A stretch of 64,000 nt of DNA from Streptomyces lunaelactis. Its GTDB lineage: Bacteria > Actinomycetota > Actinomycetes > Streptomycetales > Streptomycetaceae. The stretch is taken from positions 5,270,001-5,334,000 of the forward strand of contig NZ_CP026304.1 of the NCBI RefSeq assembly GCF_003054555.1. Direction: 5' to 3'. The notes under the pieces are model-generated. The model saw nothing but the letters and a program-made list of their open reading frames with translations, made no database searches and was not told where the DNA came from. This document shows, piece after piece, positions 1 through 6,980 of the stretch. Every line of letters starts with the position of its first letter. Positions within the stretch are counted from its first letter, which is position 1. Position numbers and translations under genes: made by a program.

Positions 1-583
1 TGAACTCGGCAGTGAACTCGGCAGTGAACTCGGCGGTGAACTCCGGCGCCGGGCTGAACTCCTGCTGCGGTGTGAACTGTTGCGGTACGTGAGCCTCCGC
101 GCCCGTGTTCCAGGCGGTGGCGTCATACGTCCCGGTGCCGAAGGTGGGCGCGGCCCACTGCCCGGTCGTGTCGTACGCGAAGGTGGCCGCGGCGGTCTCG
201 TACTGGCCCGTCTGCGCGGTCTGGTTCCAGGCGCCCGCGTCCCACTGGCCGGTGGTGTCGTACTGACTCGCGTCGTATTGACCCGTTGTGTCGTACTGAC
301 CCTCGTGCTGACCCGAGTTGTACTGACCCGTCGTGTCGTACTGGCCGGAAGTGTCGTACTGCGGGAATTGCTGCGCCTGCTGCGGCTGTTGTACCTGCTG
401 CGCGGTGTAGACGTCGTAACCAGGGGTCTGGTGCGAGCCGGTGTCCCACTGGCTGGAGTCGTACTGACCGCTGTGGCCCGCCTCGTAGCTGCCCGGAAGG
501 GCGCCGAACAGCGGGTCGGAGTCGAAGCTGCCGGTGGCGTAGGCGTCGTGCCCGTACCCGGCGTGGGCGTGCTGGTCGTTCAC
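1..583 (-). CDS. Repeat-rich N-terminus of a probable secreted M23-family peptidase (3' end outside window)
   Basis: Only the first ~194 codons are present; the gene runs off the left edge. The GTG start at 583 follows a purine-rich GAGAGAAG. The visible part is a low-complexity Gln/Tyr/Asp/Thr region built from QYDTTGQ- and QWDT-like repeats, followed by a run of AEFT tetrapeptides encoded by a 12-bp tandem repeat at positions 1-36. No catalytic domain is visible. From memory, streptomycete proteins with this type of N-terminus next to a lipase and icmB end in a membrane segment and an M23 (LytM) peptidase domain. The peptidase call is therefore inferred from family and context. The 264-bp upstream gap to the lipase stop shows no regulatory RNA I can recognise. 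Confidence 0.6.
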   Translation of the reverse strand, partial: MNDQHAHAGYGHDAYATGSFDSDPLFGALPGSYEAGHSGQYDSSQWDTGSHQTPGYDVYTAQQVQQPQQAQQFPQYDTSGQYDTTGQYNSGQHEGQYDTTGQYDASQYDTTGQWDAGAWNQTAQTGQYETAAATFAYDTTGQWAAPTFGTGTYDATAWNTGAEAHVPQQFTPQQEFSPAPEFTAEFTAEFTAEF

Positions 584-847
584 CAACTTCTCTCTCGCCT
601 CGGCAGCAGGACCTGGGTTTCCGGTTCCGGGGCCCCGGAGAGCGGGGTCCCAGAGGGAAAGCAGTGGCGCGACTGTACCCGGCGGTATGCGACGGCGACA
701 ATCTTCGGCAGGTTTTAGGTAATCAGGAAACGGGCATTCGGCCGTCTTTCGGGGGACTGCGGGCAGAGCTTTGGCCCTACGTTCGAAAAGTGTTCGACGT
801 TTGGCAGCCTTGTCGGACGCGGAAAGGGAGCTGGTCCGTGCGCCGAA

Positions 848-1714
848 TCAGGCGACGGAGACGGCTCCCGAGGTGCCTGCCGCCGGTTCGCTCGAGTCGA
901 GCGCCTGCCGGATGCCGGCCGCGACGGCGGGGTGGACCGGCAGGGCGAGATGACCGATTCCGCTGACGCGCACGTTCTGCGCGAGGAGATCCGGGTGGTC
1001 GATACAGGCCGTTTCGACCGGGGCCATCAGCTGGTCGAGGTCGCTCCAGAAGCTCACGAACCGGGTACGGCACCCGGGTGCGGGCTTGCGCAGCTCCTCG
1101 ATCACCGTGGAGCCGGGGCGCATCTGGCGGACTATGGGGTGCGCGCCGGCGAGGGGGGCGACGGTGGTGCCGGAGTGCGGGGTGCCGAGCGTGACCAGGG
1201 TGCGCACCCGCTGGTCACCGCCGAGGCACTGCACGTAGTAGCGGGCGATCAGACCCCCGAGGCTGTGCCCGACGATGTCGACCTCGTGGTGCCCCGTACG
1301 GGCGCAGATCTCCTCGATGTGCCGGCCGAGCAGCTCGGCGGCGGCGCGGACGTCGCAGGTCAGAGGGGAGTAGTTGAGGCACTCGACCTGGCGCCGGCCG
1401 TGCCGCGCGAGGGAGCGGCGGAGCAGGACGAAGACGGAGCGGTTGTCGACGAAGCCGTGCAGCAGGACGGCGGGCGGGTGGGACGGGCCTCCTCCGGTCG
1501 GAAGGGGCGCGGCCTGGGGCGGCAGCTCGACGCTTCTGGGCTTGGGGCCGGGGTCGCGGCGCTCGGGGGCGAGGCCGGAGGGGTACAGGAGCAGATGTCC
1601 GGCGAGGATCGCCAGCTCCAGGGTGGTGGCGCGCAGCAGCGCTGCCGTGAGTTGCAGGTGTCGCACGGGGCGCAGACACAGGGGAAAGAAGGGCAGAAAC
1701 TTCGTGACCTTCAA
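848..1714 (-). CDS. Alpha/beta-hydrolase, triacylglycerol lipase-like
   Basis: A 288-residue alpha/beta-hydrolase of the lipase (PGAP1/LipA-like) group. The nucleophile elbow GHSLGG is at residues 149-154 (Ser151). An oxyanion-type LLHGF lies near 84-88, a late acid lies in SDLDQ (~223-227), and a catalytic His is likely in GIGHLAL (~His255). A hydrophobic N-terminal stretch (~20-45) suggests a signal anchor, so it probably acts at the membrane or outside the cell. I chose the TTG start at 1714 because AGGAGG lies 6 nt upstream; the open frame continues further upstream without a better site. It is divergent from icmB. The exact lipid substrate cannot be read from the sequence. Confidence 0.8.
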   Translation of the reverse strand: MKVTKFLPFFPLCLRPVRHLQLTAALLRATTLELAILAGHLLLYPSGLAPERRDPGPKPRSVELPPQAAPLPTGGGPSHPPAVLLHGFVDNRSVFVLLRRSLARHGRRQVECLNYSPLTCDVRAAAELLGRHIEEICARTGHHEVDIVGHSLGGLIARYYVQCLGGDQRVRTLVTLGTPHSGTTVAPLAGAHPIVRQMRPGSTVIEELRKPAPGCRTRFVSFWSDLDQLMAPVETACIDHPDLLAQNVRVSGIGHLALPVHPAVAAGIRQALDSSEPAAGTSGAVSVA

Positions 1715-2024
1715 GGCCGACCTCCTGAAACGGCACGCCGGAGGACGGCTCCGTCCCCCGTGTGCCCTCATGGGGCGCCACAGTCGCTGCACCGTGCCGC
1801 GCGGCTGACGGCACGGTGCTGCGACTTTCCTGTAGCGGCTCCCTTGCGGCGGTCCCCGTGCGGCTTGTATGCCGCGTGATGCGGGTACGACGCTTGGCGA
1901 ACATGTCCCACGTGTGATTTCCCCCTCGCTATCCACCGTGAAACGGCGGGTTGCGGGATGCTGGAGATAACGTTCGTTCACTTTCCCGGACCATGGTCGG
2001 TGCGGGACCCGTGTGGAGGCAGTG
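1715..2024. other. Divergent intergenic region, lipase / icmB
   Basis: 310 bp without a gene. It must carry the promoters of the leftward lipase and the rightward icmB. The icmB side ends in a strong GGAGG at 2015-2019, five bases before the ATG. I see no convincing sigma-70 hexamers, palindrome or structured leader. Confidence 0.5.
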
Positions 2025-2432
2025 ATGGGTGTGACTGGTCCGATCCGCGTGGTGGTGGCCAAGCCTGGCCTCGACGGCCACGACCGCGGGGCCAAGGTGA
2101 TCGCGCGGGCGCTGCGCGACGCGGGCATGGAGGTCATTTACACCGGTCTCCACCAGACGCCCGAGCAGATCGTGGATACGGCGATCCAGGAGGACGCCGA
2201 CGCGATCGGCCTCTCGATTCTCTCCGGCGCGCACAACACGCTGTTCGCGAAGGTGATCGAGCTGCTGAAGGAGCGGGACGCGGAGGACATCAAGGTGTTC
2301 GGCGGCGGCATCATCCCGGAGGCGGACATCGCTCCGCTGAAGGAGAAGGGCGTGGCGGAGATCTTCACCCCGGGCGCGACGACGACGTCGATCGTGTCCT
2401 GGGTCAACGCAAACGTCCGCCAGCCCGCGTAA
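2025..2432 (+). CDS. icmB: Isobutyryl-CoA mutase small (cobalamin-binding) subunit
   Basis: A 135-residue stand-alone B12-binding domain. The DxHxxG motif (Asp17-Gly-His19-Asp-Arg-Gly22) provides the lower axial His for base-off cobalamin. The SILSGAHN and FGGGIIP segments that contact the nucleotide tail follow. In this family it pairs with a large IcmA subunit to interconvert isobutyryl-CoA and n-butyryl-CoA, linking valine catabolism to polyketide precursors; no icmA is in this window. The start is the ATG at 2025, five bases after GGAGG; an in-frame GTG at 2013 lies upstream of that ribosome site and is less likely. The sequence closely matches my recollection of the S. coelicolor protein. 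Confidence 0.9.
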   Translation: MGVTGPIRVVVAKPGLDGHDRGAKVIARALRDAGMEVIYTGLHQTPEQIVDTAIQEDADAIGLSILSGAHNTLFAKVIELLKERDAEDIKVFGGGIIPEADIAPLKEKGVAEIFTPGATTTSIVSWVNANVRQPA

Positions 2433-2764
2433 GGCCTCCGGCGGGGGGTGGGTTCTTGTCCGGTGCGGGTCGCCTCCGGCGGGTGCGGTCCCTGTGCGTC
2501 GGGGCACGGGTATTGGGTCTTGTCCGGTGCGGGTTCCGGTGCCCCTCCGGGCTCGACTCCTCGGGGTCGGCGGCGTACAGGTCACTTGTCGCGTGACCCG
2601 GGTCTTGCCGCCAATCCCCTCCGGGCCGACCCTGCACGGCCCCTCCCGCCGGGACGGGACAAGGCCACCCGCCTCGGGCCCCCGGTTCGCCGGTGGAAAC
2701 CACCCACCGGACAGCAACCACCAACGCCCCCGGCCCACGGCAACCACATGACCGGGTGAGTCCG
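2433..2764. repeat. Gene-free region with 16-bp direct repeat
   Basis: 332 bp between the convergent icmB and DUF5691 genes. CTTGTCCGGTGCGGGT occurs twice, at 2455-2470 and 2519-2534. GC-rich inverted segments (for example CTCCGGCGGG- and CCGGCCC-type runs) could end transcription from both sides. Codon-like ORFs here have no recognisable product. Confidence 0.5.
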
Positions 2765-4357
2765 CTACCTCAGTTCAACCGCCATCGTCGCCCGCAACCT
2801 CAGCGTTGATACCAAGCGCTGGAACGCCTCCGACCAGTAACCCCCCGCCCCCGGCGACGCCCCCTCCGTCTCGGGCGGTGTCGTCGTAAGGATCTCCAGG
2901 CGGCTCGCCTCGCCCGGGTTCAGGCAGCGTTCCGCCAGGCCCATCACCCCGCTGAAGCTCCAGGGGTAGCTGCCCGCGTCCCGCGCGATGTCGAGTGCGT
3001 CGACCACCGCACGGCCCAGCGGTTCCGCCCACGGCACCGCGCAGACGCCCAGCAGCTGGAACGCCTCCGACAGTCCGTGCGCCGCGATGAACTCCGCGAC
3101 CCAGCCCGCCCGTTCCCCCTCGGGCAGCGTCGCGAGCAGCTTCGCCCGCTCTGCGAGGGACGTCGTGCCGGGACTCGTCTCCGGCGGCGTGCCCGGTGCG
3201 CCGAGGAGGGCGCGGGACCACTCCGCGTCCCGCTGCCGCACCGCCGCCCGGCACCACGCCGCGTGCAGCTCGTCGCCCCAGCCGTCGGCGACGGGCAGCG
3301 CCACGATCTCCGCGGCCGTACGCCCGCCGAACCGTCCCGGCCAGGTGGACAGCGGGGCCGCCTCCACCAACTGGCCCAGCCACCAGGACCGTTCGCCCCG
3401 GCCCGACGGCGGATTCGGCATCACCCCGTCGCGCTGCATGTCCGCATCGCACTCGTGCGGAGCCTCCACGCCTATGCCTGTAGTGCCCTCGCCGCGGTCC
3501 AGGCTGACGCAGGACGCCGCCCGCGCCGCCATCCGCCCGGCCAGCGCGGAGTGCGGCAGCGCGGAGAGCAGCTCGGCCGCCGTGGCGCGGACATTGCGGC
3601 TGCGGTCGGACAGGGCCTGTTCCAGGAAGGGCTCGTCCGCGTCGGTCAGTCCCGTACGCAGGGAGTCCAGGAACATCAGCCGGTCCTCGGCACGCTCTGT
3701 GGACCACGTCGCGGCCAGCAGCGCCAGTGCCGTACCCGCGTCGCGCTCCCGTACGGCGGCCAGCAGCGCGACCCGCTCGGCGAACAGCCCTTCGTCCCAG
3801 AGTCGTTGGACGGCCTCGGGGTCGCCCACGTCCGGCAGGGTGGCACTGCCGGACGCGCCCCGCAGCGCGAACTTCCACTCCGGGTTCAGCCGGGCCAGCC
3901 ACAAGCCGCGCGGCCCGGCGAAGGTGAGGGCCTGCGGCCGCAGGTCCGTACGCGCGCGGGCGGCGTCCAGCAGCGCGGGCAGTACGGACGGCGGCGCCTG
4001 GTACTCGTGCGCGTTGGCGGCGGCGAGCCACTGGGGCAGCAGCTCGGTCAGATCGGGAGCCGTACCGCGCCGCCCCCCGGCGGACGGGGCGGACCGGTCT
4101 GTCAGCAGCTGGGCCAGCCGGCGCCGGGCGGGCGCGGGCAGTTGCGGGCGGGCGTCGTGCGGTGCGGGTTCGGGACGGGCGGCGGCGGGTGCGGGCAGCA
4201 GTCCCGCTCTGCGCCGTACGGTGTGGAGCGCCGCGGCGTCCAGCAGCGCGGTCGGCGCGTCCTTGCCCGGGGTGACGGCTTCGGGCGGCGGCGTGCGGCG
4301 GTCGGTGCCGAGAAGGGCCGAGGTGACGAGCTCTTCCCACAGTGAGGTGCTGGTCAT
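2765..4357 (-). CDS. DUF5691 family protein of the SWIM/MoxR/VWA system
   Basis: A 530-residue protein, Ala/Arg-rich and apparently helical. It opens with WEELVTSALLGTDRR, typical of DUF5691 proteins, and the middle (~residues 190-270) looks like HEAT-type helical pairs (RNVRATAAELLSALP). It has no catalytic motif I can name. GGAGG precedes the ATG at 4357, 15 bp after the stop of the SWIM zinc-finger gene, so the two form one operon. The pair diverges from the MoxR/DUF5682/VWA operon. The context suggests a scaffold or substrate-recognition part of an ATPase-VWA complex, but that is inference; the molecular role is unknown. Confidence 0.75.
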   Translation of the reverse strand: MTSTSLWEELVTSALLGTDRRTPPPEAVTPGKDAPTALLDAAALHTVRRRAGLLPAPAAARPEPAPHDARPQLPAPARRRLAQLLTDRSAPSAGGRRGTAPDLTELLPQWLAAANAHEYQAPPSVLPALLDAARARTDLRPQALTFAGPRGLWLARLNPEWKFALRGASGSATLPDVGDPEAVQRLWDEGLFAERVALLAAVRERDAGTALALLAATWSTERAEDRLMFLDSLRTGLTDADEPFLEQALSDRSRNVRATAAELLSALPHSALAGRMAARAASCVSLDRGEGTTGIGVEAPHECDADMQRDGVMPNPPSGRGERSWWLGQLVEAAPLSTWPGRFGGRTAAEIVALPVADGWGDELHAAWCRAAVRQRDAEWSRALLGAPGTPPETSPGTTSLAERAKLLATLPEGERAGWVAEFIAAHGLSEAFQLLGVCAVPWAEPLGRAVVDALDIARDAGSYPWSFSGVMGLAERCLNPGEASRLEILTTTPPETEGASPGAGGYWSEAFQRLVSTLRLRATMAVELR

Positions 4358-4372
4358 GGAGCCTCCGTACGT

Positions 4373-5749
4373 TCAGATGAGAGGGACCGTCTCGGCCGCG
4401 TGCTTCGACCAGGCGGCGAGCGGCGTGAAGCCCTGGTGCCCGCACTCGCCGAAGACGGTGACCGGATCGCCGCCGGAGAGCGCCGCGAGCTTCCACAGCC
4501 CGGGGCGGGAGAGCGCGGCCGGTGCGATGGGCAGCGCGGACTCGCCCTCGACGTCGGCCAGTTGCCACCCTTCGCCGGCCTGGGGGTGCCTCCCGGGCGA
4601 AGCTCCGGGGGACGGTATGACGCCGCTGAGCGTCACCGGCCAGGAGTCCAGCCAGGGGTCATCCCGCAGGGCCCGTCCGTACGCCTCGACGGCCGCCGCG
4701 GCCGGCCCGCCCGGCGGCGGTGACCCGATCGGGACCGGCGGGCCGAACTGCTCACCCAGATCCGCCCGCAGCTGCCCTGCCCCCGCGTACGGCGTGAGCT
4801 CGGCGTCGATCATCAGCCCCACCGGGAGCGCCTGCTGCGGGGAGCGGCCCGCCGCACCGAAGGAGAGCAGCAGGGCAGTGCGCCCCGACTCCTGCCCGTA
4901 CAGCCAGATACGGCGTGTGGTGATCTTGCTGTCCGACGAGTCGTACTGGGCGAGGATCAGCCAGTGGTCCCGGACCGGTGGGCCCTCGGCGGGTGAGGTG
5001 AGGCCGACTCGGGTCCGGACCGTCGCGGCCAGCGGCTCCGGCAGTCTCTCGATGCCCAGCCAGGCCGCGTCCAGCAGATGGATCAGCGCGCACTCCTCCA
5101 GCAGCCGCACCGGCCAGCCGGGCCCGGACCCCGGTATCGCGCCCAACTCCCTCACCCGGCCGGCCAGGCCCGGCGCCTGGGCGTCGACCATGCGCGCCGC
5201 GGTCTCCTCCCAGAGTCCGTAGCCGGACTGCTCGGCCGATGCCAGGCCGCCGCGCAGCAGATCCGCCATCCGCTGTTCAAGTTCCGTCGCGCCCGCGGCG
5301 ATTCGGGCCGCCCGGCGCTCGGCACGCCGCCTGGCCGCCTCGGGATCGCCGGCCTTCGCGGGCTGCTCCGCGCCCGCGTCGCTCTGTTCCTTGTCGGTGG
5401 CGCGTTTCTTGCGCCCTTCCAGCCACTCCCCGGCCCAGTCCGGCGTCGTGGAGTCCGCTACGGCCTCCTCGTCCGCCGCCCAGAGCAGCAGCAGTCCCAG
5501 CGCGTGCTTGCACGGGAACTTCCGGCTCGGGCAACTGCACTTGTAGGCCGGGCCCGTGGTGTCGACGACTGTCTGGTACGGCTTGCTGCCGCTGCCCTTG
5601 CACAGGCCCCAGACGGCCCCCGAGCCGCTGCTGCCCGCGCCGGACCACGGCCCGGCCGTACCGAGTCGGTTTCCCGCTTTGCGTGACGCGTCGTCAGGAG
5701 CCAGAGCCAGCACCTGTTCCGACGTCCAGCGCACCCCCTGCTGATTCAT
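4373..5749 (-). CDS. SWIM zinc-finger protein (YehQ-like)
   Basis: A 458-residue protein with a SWIM zinc finger, CxCx6CxH: Cys71, Cys73, Cys80 and His82. The rest is helical, and a Lys/Arg-rich segment follows at ~110-150. SWIM domains bind nucleic acid or protein. The protein resembles E. coli YehQ, which sits with YehL (AAA), YehM (DUF5682) and YehP (VWA). I place the start at the ATG at 5749. The -10-like TAGCGT at 5762-5757 ends about seven bases before it and no ribosome site is present, so the transcript is probably leaderless; an in-frame TTG at 5779 would lie upstream of that promoter. It is first in an operon with DUF5691. Confidence 0.8.
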   Translation of the reverse strand: MNQQGVRWTSEQVLALAPDDASRKAGNRLGTAGPWSGAGSSGSGAVWGLCKGSGSKPYQTVVDTTGPAYKCSCPSRKFPCKHALGLLLLWAADEEAVADSTTPDWAGEWLEGRKKRATDKEQSDAGAEQPAKAGDPEAARRRAERRAARIAAGATELEQRMADLLRGGLASAEQSGYGLWEETAARMVDAQAPGLAGRVRELGAIPGSGPGWPVRLLEECALIHLLDAAWLGIERLPEPLAATVRTRVGLTSPAEGPPVRDHWLILAQYDSSDSKITTRRIWLYGQESGRTALLLSFGAAGRSPQQALPVGLMIDAELTPYAGAGQLRADLGEQFGPPVPIGSPPPGGPAAAAVEAYGRALRDDPWLDSWPVTLSGVIPSPGASPGRHPQAGEGWQLADVEGESALPIAPAALSRPGLWKLAALSGGDPVTVFGECGHQGFTPLAAWSKHAAETVPLI

Positions 5750-5756
5750 ACCCGAG

Positions 5757-5779
5757 ACGCTACGGGGCACCACTGACAA
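5757..5779 (-). promoter_or_regulatory. RecA-NDp-like (PafBC-type) DNA-damage promoter of the SWIM operon
   Basis: Read on the minus strand, this is TTGTCAGTG, eight bases, then TAGCGT. It fits the mycobacterial LexA-independent damage promoter TTGTCRGTG-N8-TAnnnT exactly. The -10 is placed so that transcription starts at or next to the ATG at 5749. The match is seen in the sequence; PafBC control is inferred from the mycobacterial precedent. Confidence 0.75.
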
Positions 5780-5816
5780 TCGGTTCTGACCTGCGGCGAC
5801 GGCCGATTGTCAGTGG
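5770..5816. repeat. 14-bp perfect inverted repeat in the divergent promoter region
   Basis: Left arm CCACTGACAATCGG (5770-5783) and right arm CCGATTGTCAGTGG (5803-5816) are exact reverse complements with a 19-bp spacer. Each arm holds one TTGTCAGTG element pointing outward, toward the SWIM gene and the MoxR gene respectively. Confidence 0.85.
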
Positions 5817-5829
5817 CATGGTGCACGGT
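5807..5829 (+). promoter_or_regulatory. Second RecA-NDp-like element, MoxR side (imperfect -10)
   Basis: TTGTCAGTG at 5807-5815 is followed by eight bases and CACGGT at 5824-5829, which keeps the A and last T of TAnnnT but has C for the first T. It lies 38 bp before the MoxR ATG, which has its own GGAGGGGG ribosome site. It may be a weaker or bidirectional damage promoter. Confidence 0.5.
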
Positions 5830-5867
5830 GGATCCCACAACGGGTCGAACGATCTGGAGGGGGATCC

Positions 5868-6980
5868 ATGACCGTGTCCGAAACCGGCACAGCCACCGGC
5901 GCCGAGGCTCTGCGGCCGCACGCCGAGGATGCTTTCGCCGAGGAGCTCAAAGCGCTCGCCGCGGCCGACGACCGGCCGCGGCCGGTCAGATGGCGGTTGT
6001 CGCCGTGGGCCGTCGCCACCTATCTGCTCGGCGGCACGCTGCCCGACGGGACCGTCATCACGCCCAAGTACGTGGGGCCGCGCCGGATCGTCGAGGTCGC
6101 CGTCACGACGCTCGCCACCGACCGGGCGCTGCTGCTCCTCGGCGTGCCGGGCACCGCCAAGACCTGGGTGTCCGAGCATCTCGCCGCGGCCGTCAGCGGC
6201 GACTCCACGCTACTGGTGCAGGGCACCGCGGGCACGCCGGAGGAAGCCATTCGCTACGGCTGGAACTACGCGCAGCTGCTGGCCCACGGCCCCAGCCGGG
6301 ACGCGCTGGTGCCCAGCCCCGTCATGCGCGCGATGTCGGAGGGCATGACCGCGAGGGTCGAGGAGCTGACCCGTATCCCCGCGGACGTACAGGACTCGTT
6401 GATCACGATCCTGTCCGAGAAGATCCTGCCCGTCCCGGAGTTGGGGCAGGAGGTGCAGGCGGTCCGCGGGTTCAATCTCATCGCCACGGCCAATGACCGC
6501 GACCGCGGGGTCAACGACCTCTCCAGTGCGCTGCGGCGCCGGTTCAACACGGTGGTGCTGCCGCTGCCCGCGACGCCGGAGGCCGAGGTCGACATCGTGT
6601 CGCGGCGCGTCGACCAGATAGGGCGCTCGCTCGATCTGCCGGCCGTGCCGGAGGGGCTCGAGGAGATCCGCCGCGTGGTCACCGTCTTCCGGGAGCTGCG
6701 GGACGGGGTCTCGACGGACGGCCGTACCAAGCTCAAGTCGCCCTCGGGGACGCTCTCCACGGCCGAGGCGATCTCCGTGGTCACCGGCGGTCTCGCGCTC
6801 GCCGCGCACTTCGGGGACGGCGTGCTGCGGTCCGGCGACGTGGCGGCCGGCATCCTCGGCGCGGTCGTGCGCGACCCGGCGGCGGACCGGGTCATCTGGC
6901 AGGAGTACCTGGAGACGGTGGTCCGCGAGCGCGACGGCTGGAAGGACTTCTACCGCGCCTGCCGCGAGGTGAGCGTATGA
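5868..6980 (+). CDS. MoxR-type AAA+ ATPase (YehL-like)
   Basis: A 370-residue AAA+ ATPase. Walker A is GVPGTAKT (residues 92-99, Lys98), the Walker B region is around VEELTR (164-169), sensor 1 is Asn209 in ATAND, and an Arg-rich ALRRRF follows at ~221-226. MoxR ATPases work with VWA proteins as chaperone or remodelling machines that mature or activate a partner. Here the partners are the downstream DUF5682 and VWA proteins, translationally coupled in order. It corresponds to YehL of E. coli. The ATG at 5868 has GGAGGGGG upstream. It ends in an ATGA overlap with the next gene. The substrate is unknown. Confidence 0.85.
   Translation: MTVSETGTATGAEALRPHAEDAFAEELKALAAADDRPRPVRWRLSPWAVATYLLGGTLPDGTVITPKYVGPRRIVEVAVTTLATDRALLLLGVPGTAKTWVSEHLAAAVSGDSTLLVQGTAGTPEEAIRYGWNYAQLLAHGPSRDALVPSPVMRAMSEGMTARVEELTRIPADVQDSLITILSEKILPVPELGQEVQAVRGFNLIATANDRDRGVNDLSSALRRRFNTVVLPLPATPEAEVDIVSRRVDQIGRSLDLPAVPEGLEEIRRVVTVFRELRDGVSTDGRTKLKSPSGTLSTAEAISVVTGGLALAAHFGDGVLRSGDVAAGILGAVVRDPAADRVIWQEYLETVVRERDGWKDFYRACREVSV

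Noticed and set aside
782..797. LexA-like TTCGAAAAGTGTTCGA upstream of the secreted-protein gene
   Set aside because: The half-sites are spaced to 13 bp, not the 14-bp CGAAC-N4-GTTCG form of actinobacterial SOS boxes, and lie ~200 bp from the start.
584..847. c-di-AMP (ydaO) riboswitch in the leader of the probable cell-wall peptidase
   Set aside because: Such leaders occur before some streptomycete wall hydrolases, but I could not find the conserved core in this 264-bp gap.
5392..5414. Another TTGTCGGTG inside the SWIM gene
   Set aside because: The position of the -10 reads CTTGCG rather than TAnnnT, and it is inside a coding region in antisense orientation.
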